From Gammaproteobacteria bacterium (GTDB lineage Bacteria; Pseudomonadota; Gammaproteobacteria; S012-40), in assembly GCA_029879945.1 (NCBI GenBank), contig JAOUPJ010000085.1:1-12164 (forward strand): a DNA stretch of 12,164 nucleotides, given 5' to 3'. Shown in pieces: positions 6,401 to 12,164 of this stretch (position 1 is the first letter of the stretch; each line of letters begins with the position of its first letter). A model generated the notes under the pieces. That model worked only from the letters and a program-made list of their open reading frames with translations. It was not told where the DNA came from and ran no database searches. Both the position numbers and the translations under genes were made by a program.

Positions 6401-7876
6401 ATGAACAATTTTCCTAAAAAATTCAGAGAAATACTGCAGCTGCCCTGGTGGTTCTTGTTTTTATGTATGGTGTTTTTTAGCGCCCAAAGCAACGCCACAA
6501 CCCAGGAAATAGCCAGTACACCTGGCCGATTTTTAGCCGAAAATGAATTCCCAGATCTATTTCATGGTATTGAGGCGATTCAAGGCGGGAGGCTGGACAT
6601 TGCTTTAGAGCTACTCGAGCCTATGGCCCGAACCGGTGTTATTGAAGCGCAGTCACTGCTTGGTCGGGCATTAATCGGTGCAGATTCGGACTATTTAGTG
6701 GGAGAAGGGCTGCGTTGGTTGGAACACGCGGCCATCCGCAATGATTGGCAGGCACAGCTCAAGCTTTCGCAATTATATGAATCGGGCGAATTTGTGAGAC
6801 AGGATCCGCAAATGGCTGGCCATTGGTTGGCTTTGGCAGTACGGGGGGGCGGAGACGAGGCACAAGACTTCCTGAAGAAAGAAAAATCTGACTTGCTGAG
6901 CAGAGCGAAGCAGGCGCTTGAACAAAAGCAGTTTGATAAAGCCAAAAGTATGCTAATGCCCTTGGCGAATCTGGGCCTGGTCGAGGCCCAAGAAACATTG
7001 GCCGGAATCTACAAAGAAGGTTTGTTGGGTAAAAAGAAAAAATACGCCAATTATTGGTATGCCAAAGCGGCTATGAAAGGTTCCCAAATCGCGAAATACC
7101 AATTGGCAATGCAGGCATTGGAAAGAAAGGATATTGATGCGCGAGAAAAAGATGTTTCTCTTTCAATGTTAAAGCAAGCAGCTCGGCCCGGCGTTGCCAA
7201 TGCGCAATATCAACTGGGTGTTATGTCTATACGCGGTGAGCTGGTGGCGAAAGATCCCAAAGATGGCATCAAATGGTATGAGCTGGCCGCCAGTCAAGGC
7301 CATAGCGAAGCACAATATGCACTGGGAGTACGCAACCTGTTGGGAATCGAAGGAGAAAAAGATCCAGTCGAATCACATCGTTGGTTTAAGAAGGCGGCCC
7401 AAAACGGGCACGTAAAGGCGCAGCACAATCTGGCATTGAGCTATAAGCACGGCATTGGGACCGAAAAAAATGAAAAACTCGCAAGCTATTGGAACCGCAG
7501 AGACGACAAGGAATCTGTGAAGGTGTCTGTTTCGCCTATTTCTCCACCCTTTGTAAAACACGAGGAAAAGAAAAAAGCCAATTCCTCATTGTGGATCGAA
7601 AAAGAAAACAACGATCACTATACGCTTCAGCTGGGTACAACCCTAAAGCGCAGCAGTGCCGATGCGATAGTCGCGAATTTAAATCTAAACAAAGAGAAAG
7701 TCATTATCTCGAAACGAAAAATCAAGGGTAAAGATTGGCACATCGTACATTATGGTTCATACAAAAATATGGCGCAGGCAAATAAAGCCATTGAGGTATT
7801 ACGCAAGCAAAACAAGGGTATATCACCGGTAATTCGGCGTATCGGTAGAGTGAAAGAACATTTGGCATCAGGCTAA
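6401..7876 (+). CDS. Secreted Sel1-repeat protein with C-terminal SPOR domain
   Basis: A 491-residue exported protein. The ATG at 6401 (GGA 6 nt upstream) is preferred over the TTG at 6386. A signal peptide or anchor spans about residues 10-32 (WWFLFLCMVFFSAQSNA). Residues about 45-365 are a Sel1/TPR-like solenoid; the last three copies start with AARPG at 260, AASQG at 296 and AAQNG at 332, exactly 36 residues apart, the canonical Sel1 length. After a basic linker, residues about 407-480 (YTLQLGTTLKRSSAD to ISPVIRRIG) form a SPOR domain, which in other proteins binds peptidoglycan stripped of stem peptides at division sites. The gene leads a tight operon and ends 6 nt before motA. The likely role is a periplasmic scaffold placing the stator and envelope complex on peptidoglycan. 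This is inferred from domains, not from a known orthologue. Confidence 0.85.
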   Translation: MNNFPKKFREILQLPWWFLFLCMVFFSAQSNATTQEIASTPGRFLAENEFPDLFHGIEAIQGGRLDIALELLEPMARTGVIEAQSLLGRALIGADSDYLVGEGLRWLEHAAIRNDWQAQLKLSQLYESGEFVRQDPQMAGHWLALAVRGGGDEAQDFLKKEKSDLLSRAKQALEQKQFDKAKSMLMPLANLGLVEAQETLAGIYKEGLLGKKKKYANYWYAKAAMKGSQIAKYQLAMQALERKDIDAREKDVSLSMLKQAARPGVANAQYQLGVMSIRGELVAKDPKDGIKWYELAASQGHSEAQYALGVRNLLGIEGEKDPVESHRWFKKAAQNGHVKAQHNLALSYKHGIGTEKNEKLASYWNRRDDKESVKVSVSPISPPFVKHEEKKKANSSLWIEKENNDHYTLQLGTTLKRSSADAIVANLNLNKEKVIISKRKIKGKDWHIVHYGSYKNMAQANKAIEVLRKQNKGISPVIRRIGRVKEHLASG

Positions 7877-7882
7877 AAGGCT

Positions 7883-8692
7883 ATGAGATTCATCAGTTGG
7901 GAAACAATATTTGGGATCGTCGCGGGCTTTGGTCTTTTTGGTTATGCGATATTTTTGTCGACTGACAACACGGCTATTTTCTGGAGTGTGTCGAGTATTT
8001 TGATGGTTCTTGGGGGGACATTTGCTGCGACGATGATCTCGTATCAGGCGCGCTATGTACTGAGAACACTTAAGGCAATGATAGGGATACTGATCCCTAC
8101 CCAGGTCAATCCTGCCACGCTATTTAAGGACGTGGGGCGTATCCTTAAATGGAGCGAGGAAGTCAGAAGGCACGGGCCAGCGGTGCTGGATGAAAAAATG
8201 GAAAAGTACGAAAAAAAAATGGACGTCTTTACCAAATATGGTATGAGCTTGCTCACCACGGGTTACAAGGGTGATGAGCTGCGTGAATTGCTAACTGAAT
8301 TCAGTGAGTCGCTGTATGAGCGCTCCCAGGTACAGGTAGGGGTACTCAAAACCATGGCCTCGTTCGCCCCCTCTTTTGGAATGATAGGTACATTAGTGGG
8401 CTTGGTCATTATGTTGGATAACTTGAAAGCAGACGTCAGTCAACTAGGACAGGGCTTGGCCTTGGCGCTGATTACAACGCTGTATGGCGTATTGGCAGCA
8501 AATATGTTTTTTAAACCGGCTGCACTAAAAACGGATCAAAAAAACAATATGAATCGTTTCAGAAACGTGCTGATGCTGGAAGGTTTTGTGATGTTGAGTG
8601 AAAGACAAGATCCGCTGAGAATGCAGGATAGACTAAACAGTTTTCTCGATCCGGCCTTGCATTTTGACTTGATGTCGGAAAAAAAGGATTAA
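7883..8692 (+). CDS. MotA/PomA-like stator ion-channel protein
   Basis: A 269-residue inner-membrane protein of the MotA/PomA family, the channel subunit of ion-driven stators. Four membrane segments are visible: about residues 8-27, 33-53, 160-178 and 189-210. The two key prolines are present: P163 in FAPSFGMIGTLVGL and P212 in FFKPA. Their spacing of 49 residues equals that of P173 and P222 in E. coli MotA. The cytoplasmic loop keeps a basic pair (R95, R96) and acidic residues (D103, E104) in the region that contacts the rotor protein FliG in flagellar stators. Length and two-helix insertion fit MotA/PomA rather than TolQ/ExbB or the longer ZorA. It is 6 nt after the Sel1 gene and 14 nt before motB. 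No symbol is given because the locus is not evidently flagellar. Confidence 0.92.
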   Translation: MRFISWETIFGIVAGFGLFGYAIFLSTDNTAIFWSVSSILMVLGGTFAATMISYQARYVLRTLKAMIGILIPTQVNPATLFKDVGRILKWSEEVRRHGPAVLDEKMEKYEKKMDVFTKYGMSLLTTGYKGDELRELLTEFSESLYERSQVQVGVLKTMASFAPSFGMIGTLVGLVIMLDNLKADVSQLGQGLALALITTLYGVLAANMFFKPAALKTDQKNNMNRFRNVLMLEGFVMLSERQDPLRMQDRLNSFLDPALHFDLMSEKKD

Positions 8693-8706
8693 GAGGCTGA
8701 ACTTAT

Positions 8707-9402
8707 ATGCCTGGTCCTAAGACGGAGCCTAGATTTAGACGGCAGAGAATCGACACGGAAGATGATGGTGGTGATAGTTGGTTATTGACATACAGCGATG
8801 CAGTCACGTTGTTGATGACGTTTTTAGTGTTGATGTTGTCTGTGTCTACCATAGATCAGTCGAAGTATGAAGAGGTGGTCGAGTCTATTAAAGAAAAGGC
8901 ATTGGAGACTGAAAAATTCAAATCGCCTTTTGAAACGCTGAAACAGGATCTGGACAAAGTGACTGAAGAACACAATTTAAAAGACAAGATGGAAGTGGTT
9001 AGGCACCCCAAGGGGGTCACCATTGAGCTTTCATCCTCTTCTTTATATCCAGTGGGTTCGGCAGACATACAGGCATCCGCTGCGTCCGCTCTGAGGGCGG
9101 TGGCAAACTCGATTAAGAATTTTGAATACAAAGACTATCAAGTGGAAATTGAAGGTCATACCGATAATGTCGCCATTAATACCCTTCGTTATCCTTCGAA
9201 TTGGGAATTATCGGTACACAGAGCGACGAATATCGTTCGCTTTCTGTCTTTTGAAGGCGTCGATAACAAAAAAATGAAAGCGGCAGGGTATGCGGATACC
9301 CGCCCCAAGGTTCCTAATCTCGATGAGGCTGGTATGCCTGTTGCCGAAAATCAGGCAAAAAATAGACGTATAGTGATAAGAGTTGAGCGAAAAGATGGAT
9401 AG
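8707..9402 (+). CDS. MotB/PomB-like stator protein with OmpA-type peptidoglycan-binding domain
   Basis: A 231-residue partner of the MotA-like protein. A short basic and acidic N-terminus is followed by one membrane helix (about residues 25-47) containing WLLTYSDAVTLLMTF. D31 is the strictly conserved ion-binding aspartate of the channel. After a periplasmic linker (about 50-104) comes an OmpA/MotB domain (about 105-227) with GHTDN at 150-154, NWELSVHRA at 165-173 and NRRIVI at 219-224, which holds the stator to peptidoglycan. AAGAGG lies 10 nt upstream of the ATG. The stop overlaps the start of the next gene by 8 nt, so the two are probably translationally coupled. The protein is shorter than most MotB proteins (about 300) but has all parts needed for function. 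Confidence 0.92.
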   Translation: MPGPKTEPRFRRQRIDTEDDGGDSWLLTYSDAVTLLMTFLVLMLSVSTIDQSKYEEVVESIKEKALETEKFKSPFETLKQDLDKVTEEHNLKDKMEVVRHPKGVTIELSSSSLYPVGSADIQASAASALRAVANSIKNFEYKDYQVEIEGHTDNVAINTLRYPSNWELSVHRATNIVRFLSFEGVDNKKMKAAGYADTRPKVPNLDEAGMPVAENQAKNRRIVIRVERKDG

Positions 9403-10552
9403 TAGCAAATACAAACACAAACTCTATACACGGCGCATCCGCATTTTTTTCATGTTGCTTGTTTTGGGAGTTATGGTTTGTGATGCGCACGCTGCGGAAG
9501 GTAATCCAGTACCCACGCCAGCTTATGAAAATCAACAGCCGTCGGCTGTAGATACGATCGATTTTAATTCTCGTGACAAAGAGTTCCTTCGTGATGCAGG
9601 AGTGCAAGGGAAATTTCTGAAAATGTTGGAATCGCCTGAGGCACTAAATGAATACATACTGAATAATATTTCAGGGGAAGTCCATCGAATCGCTTTTTAC
9701 AGAATGAGCGACAGGCAGAATAAGCGTTTTCCAAAAACGCTGTATGAATCCATAGAGCAAACGCTGATAAACAAATTTACCAGTGTCAGGCGATTTGGTG
9801 TACATGAGTGTTTGCAGTGTAAGACAACTCGCGTCTTGTTGAGAAATAATCAATTGCAGGTATTAAGACATTTTGAATCCAATGACAATCTGAAAAAAGT
9901 AGGATCAGAGATAAAAGTCGATCACTTTGTCATGTGGGATGCGTACACGGATCTTGAGAGTGCCGTTATCAATCTTCGAATTGTCTCTGTTGACACGGGG
10001 CAAGTGAGGTGGAGTCGGCAATTTCGTTCGGGAGATGTGGGGTCAGAAATAAGTAGAGAGTTTTATACCTCATTTTGGGGTTTGAATGTCACGCGTGCAG
10101 CGACTGATGCTACCGTTACGAGTGTAAGCGCCAGTCCGGTAATCGCAACGGGCTTTAGAATGATTTCCCGCTCCACCGTTTCTAACCACGTCTACTACGG
10201 ATACGGATTAGAATTCTTTTCCAATACAACAGAAATATCTTCCGTATTGGCGACCGGTATTAACATCAATGGGCGCTTGGCGATCGAGCTGGACCCATTG
10301 TTTAGAAGGACTGCGCCCGAGTACGGGAACTGGCTGTTGTACTTGATGGTGGGGCAAGCGTTCATTATCAACAATCCGGCGGTTACAGCCGGCGCGGGCT
10401 TGGAAGTAAAACCGACGAGAAAGGCTTTCTTGAGCCTGGGTGCCCTCTATATGGCGCCCACAAATTTTGAAACGTTTGCCAGTGCGGGTTTGGCAGATAC
10501 GGCAAAGATTGGCGGTATGGGGTATGAAATCACGCTGGGTTACAGATTTTAG
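9395..10552 (+). CDS. Secreted CsgG/FlgO-like domain fused to a probable outer-membrane beta-barrel
   Basis: I do not recognise this 385-residue protein as a named family. It has a signal peptide (about 14-33, cleavage near AHA) and a helical region (58-92). An alpha/beta domain at 97-210 looks like the CsgG/LpoB/FlgO/TolB-N group: IAFYRMSDRQ, a helix with LYESIEQTLI, then VDHFVMWDAYTDLESAVINLRIV and VDTGQVRWSRQF. A CXXC pair (139, 142) lies in a turn of this domain. Residues about 245-385 alternate short amphipathic strands and end in YEITLGYRF; the terminal phenylalanine is the outer-membrane beta-signal. It overlaps motB by 8 nt (ATG at 9395; a TTG at 9383 is also possible). CsgG and FlgO/FlgT relatives form or brace outer-membrane rings, so an outer-membrane ring or bushing for the stator machine is a reasonable but unproven role. 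Confidence 0.6.
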   Translation: MDSSKYKHKLYTRRIRIFFMLLVLGVMVCDAHAAEGNPVPTPAYENQQPSAVDTIDFNSRDKEFLRDAGVQGKFLKMLESPEALNEYILNNISGEVHRIAFYRMSDRQNKRFPKTLYESIEQTLINKFTSVRRFGVHECLQCKTTRVLLRNNQLQVLRHFESNDNLKKVGSEIKVDHFVMWDAYTDLESAVINLRIVSVDTGQVRWSRQFRSGDVGSEISREFYTSFWGLNVTRAATDATVTSVSASPVIATGFRMISRSTVSNHVYYGYGLEFFSNTTEISSVLATGININGRLAIELDPLFRRTAPEYGNWLLYLMVGQAFIINNPAVTAGAGLEVKPTRKAFLSLGALYMAPTNFETFASAGLADTAKIGGMGYEITLGYRF

Positions 10553-10553
10553 T

Positions 10554-11195
10554 ATGCAAAGACAGGTAGCAACCATAACAGGCATTATTTTGCTGAGTGC
10601 ATGTTCACTCACTACGCCCTTGTCACCCGAACGGTTACAGGAGTTGGGGGTGCCTCCAGGGGCTCAGGTCTCACCTCTGGGTAATGAAGGGGGTGCGAAA
10701 TCGCCAGATCATCCAGGAATGGTCAAGGTAGAGCGTAAAGCAGCAGGTTATGCCATTAGTATGCTAATTGATGCGACCGACGAAAATGTCTATTTCGAGA
10801 TGGATCTGCCGGAAGATCAAAAAAATGTTGAAAAACAGGAAGAGAAAAAAGAAGAGCCTAAAGAATCGGTAGAAGCTAAAAAAGAACCGGAGAAAAAGCC
10901 TGAGGAAGTGGCCAAGGTAGAGGAACCCAAAGAAGATCCAGTGGAGGCGACCAAGCATGTGGTGAAGGCGCAGACCCTGTTTTTTGAAAAAAAATACGAG
11001 CAGGCACTGGGAGAGGTGGATAAGTCATTGAAGCTTATACCGGAGTCACCGACTGCCCACTCACTCAAGGGGTCTATACACTACAAACTAGGGGAACAAC
11101 GTTTGGCTCGGGACTCCTGGGAGAAGGCCTTGTCACTGGATCCCAATATGGATGATGTGAAATTGATGTTGAGAAAAATAGAAAAAAGACCATGA
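10554..11195 (+). CDS. TPR-containing outer-membrane lipoprotein with charged linker
   Basis: A 213-residue predicted lipoprotein. The signal peptide ends in the lipobox LSAC with C17 as the lipidated residue; Ser at +2 favours the outer membrane. Residues about 18-85 are a small unassigned region. Residues 87-129 are almost entirely Glu, Lys, Pro and Val, a stiff charged linker. Residues about 131-213 form two or so tetratricopeptide repeats (AQTLFFEKKYEQALGEVDKS, then AHSLKGSIHYKLGEQRLARD and a capping helix), which usually bind partner proteins. The ATG at 10554 follows the previous stop by 1 nt; the longer frame from 10440 lies inside the preceding gene and lacks a signal peptide. Its stop overlaps the next start (ATGA at 11192-11195). 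It may act as a pilotin or periplasmic bridge for the adjacent outer-membrane protein. Confidence 0.75.
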   Translation: MQRQVATITGIILLSACSLTTPLSPERLQELGVPPGAQVSPLGNEGGAKSPDHPGMVKVERKAAGYAISMLIDATDENVYFEMDLPEDQKNVEKQEEKKEEPKESVEAKKEPEKKPEEVAKVEEPKEDPVEATKHVVKAQTLFFEKKYEQALGEVDKSLKLIPESPTAHSLKGSIHYKLGEQRLARDSWEKALSLDPNMDDVKLMLRKIEKRP

Positions 11196-12164
11196 AGTTG
11201 CTGCGGCTGAGAAAACGTTTAACACATTCCCGCTCAATGCGAGCGATCTTGCTGCTTGCTGCCGTTTTTCTTATTGGTAATGTGACTGGCGAAGAACTTG
11301 TTAAGCGTTCACTTGTAGATGAAACACAAAAGACTCAGTATGAAAAAAATCTGGAAGACAGAATTGCGAGAGATATAGAGTCCTATTTGGGCCACAAATT
11401 TTTTATCGTTCGTGCAGACGCATTGTTGGAAAAATTGGATCGATACAAAGTCGAAGAAATAGAAATCAAGACACCACTGCCCCCTAAGCCGGCACCACCC
11501 CCACAGCAACAAGCGCAGCCAGAACCTGAACCTGAGCCTCAAGCTCAAGAACAAGAAGAAAATGTTCTTGAGCAAATGGAGTTGGAAACAGAGGATGGGC
11601 TGAAGCCAGAGTCTATTCGAGATGCGCTAGGTTTGGAACAACCGCTACCTGGTCTGCCACTTTCTGCCAATGTGTTCGAAAGGGTAGAGCGGGGCGGTAT
11701 CATCCAAAGAGACCCTGAGCCCAAAGCAGAAAGAAAACCGAAGCCAAAACCAAAAGCGAAACCGGAGCCACCTCCGCCGCCGCCTCCACCACCGGAGCCA
11801 GAGTTCAAAATAGAAAAAAAGAAAGTGGAAACCCTGATTGATTCGCGGGTGGAAACCAAAAAACTTCTGGTTAAGGTGTTAGTGGACGAGCATGTTACCG
11901 ATGAACAGGAAAACTTTTTACGAAATATCGTTATTGATAAAGCCGGAATCAATTTCCTGCGGGGTGACGAACTCAAAATGTTGCGCTCCAAGTTCCCCGG
12001 CGCAGCGGTATTGGATCCACCGATAGAAGAGCCGGTTGCGGAAGAGGTGGTCGAAGAGCCTCCCAAAGAAGAGCCGCCACCCCCCCAAGCCGAAGAGCAG
12101 GCAAAAGATCCACTGGAAGAGTGGTTGACGCAAAACTGGCCCTTGTTGCTGGCAGGGCTGGTCA
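11192..12164 (+). CDS. FliF-like inner-membrane protein with split ring-building-motif domain, 5' part
   Basis: The open frame runs off the window after 324 codons. An N-terminal membrane segment (about 16-32) is followed at 48-82 by YEKNLEDRIARDIESYLG and a short strand, resembling the start of the third ring-building motif of FliF. Then comes a low-complexity insertion (about 93-205) rich in Pro, Glu and Lys, with nine prolines in a row at 193-201. At 223-270, KKLLVKVLVDEHVTDEQENF and the GINFLRGDEL stretch resemble the second half of the same FliF domain. A second Pro/Glu linker (275-307) leads to WLTQNWPLLLAGLV, probably the start of a second membrane helix. The usual N-terminal FliF domains RBM1 and RBM2 are missing, so this is not a standard M-ring protein. 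SctJ- and SpoIIIAG-type relatives are alternatives. It overlaps the lipoprotein gene by 4 nt. Confidence 0.6.
   Translation, partial: MKLLRLRKRLTHSRSMRAILLLAAVFLIGNVTGEELVKRSLVDETQKTQYEKNLEDRIARDIESYLGHKFFIVRADALLEKLDRYKVEEIEIKTPLPPKPAPPPQQQAQPEPEPEPQAQEQEENVLEQMELETEDGLKPESIRDALGLEQPLPGLPLSANVFERVERGGIIQRDPEPKAERKPKPKPKAKPEPPPPPPPPPEPEFKIEKKKVETLIDSRVETKKLLVKVLVDEHVTDEQENFLRNIVIDKAGINFLRGDELKMLRSKFPGAAVLDPPIEEPVAEEVVEEPPKEEPPPPQAEEQAKDPLEEWLTQNWPLLLAGLV

Noticed and set aside
6401..7876. Tandem DNA repeat in the Sel1 region
   Set aside because: The 36-residue periodicity is at protein level only; the DNA copies have diverged too far to count as a nucleotide repeat.
7883..9402. Zorya-type anti-phage defence (ZorA/ZorB)
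   Set aside because: ZorA has a long cytoplasmic tail after the MotA-like part, and ZorC/D/E genes would be nearby. Here the MotA protein ends shortly after the fourth helix, and the neighbours are envelope proteins.
7883..9402. TolQ/TolR or ExbB/ExbD energising pair
   Set aside because: The channel protein has four membrane segments and MotA-type prolines, and the partner has a full OmpA/MotB peptidoglycan-binding domain.
10440..10553. Upstream extension of the TPR lipoprotein to 10440
   Set aside because: It would overlap the preceding gene by 113 nt and bury the signal peptide and lipobox that begin at the ATG at 10554.
10764..10958. Minus-strand frame rich in Phe and Leu that looks like a membrane protein
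   Set aside because: It is the complement of Glu/Lys codons in the lipoprotein linker, a common artefact.
11545..12066. 173-codon minus-strand frame rich in Gly and Ser
   Set aside because: It is the complement of the Pro/Glu/Lys codons of the FliF-like gene; its low complexity mirrors that insertion.
1..12164. CRISPR arrays, tRNA or rRNA genes, insertion sequences, integrases
   Set aside because: I looked on both strands and saw no regularly spaced direct repeats, no cloverleaf or rRNA segments, and no transposase or integrase product.

Overview
The window looks like chromosomal DNA of a gammaproteobacterium, probably one with respiratory versatility and an envelope built around outer-membrane lipoproteins and beta-barrels. 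This is inferred from the style of GatA, GatB, Hsp33, NapC and MotA/PomA-like proteins; the species cannot be named from sequence alone. Three blocks are visible.

Block 1 (1 to about 4209, + strand) is housekeeping. It holds the 3' part of gatA, complete gatB and hslO (Hsp33, with a TTG start), packed with 15-nt gaps. After a 180-nt gap with a weak terminator and a plausible sigma70 promoter comes an inositol-monophosphatase-family gene.

Block 2 (4190 to 6312) is a small periplasmic redox island. On the minus strand a tetraheme NapC/NirT-type membrane quinol dehydrogenase is followed, after 2 nt, by a secreted cytochrome with one CXXCH and one CXXXCH haem site and features of the ethylbenzene-dehydrogenase-type haem domain. 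No terminal reductase is nearby. A secreted DUF302 protein is divergently encoded, and a strong intrinsic terminator lies at 6274-6312.

Block 3 (6401 to the window end, + strand) is the most interesting part: six tightly spaced or overlapping genes that read as one operon. They encode a secreted Sel1-repeat/SPOR protein, a MotA/PomA-like stator, a MotB/PomB-like peptidoglycan-binding stator partner, a secreted protein with a CsgG/FlgO-like domain followed by a probable outer-membrane beta-barrel, an outer-membrane TPR lipoprotein with a highly charged linker, and a 5' partial gene for a FliF-like protein. The last lacks the usual large N-terminal ring domains, and its ring-building-motif-like domain appears split by a long Pro/Glu-rich insertion. 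No rod, hook, filament, export or chemotaxis gene is visible.

Together block 3 suggests a trans-envelope, ion-driven machine: MotAB in the inner membrane and anchored to peptidoglycan, a FliF-like inner-membrane ring candidate, and outer-membrane and periplasmic partners. A motility or envelope-energising apparatus distinct from the classical flagellum is the working hypothesis. The genes beyond 12164 (a FliG-like rotor protein above all) are what would decide it.
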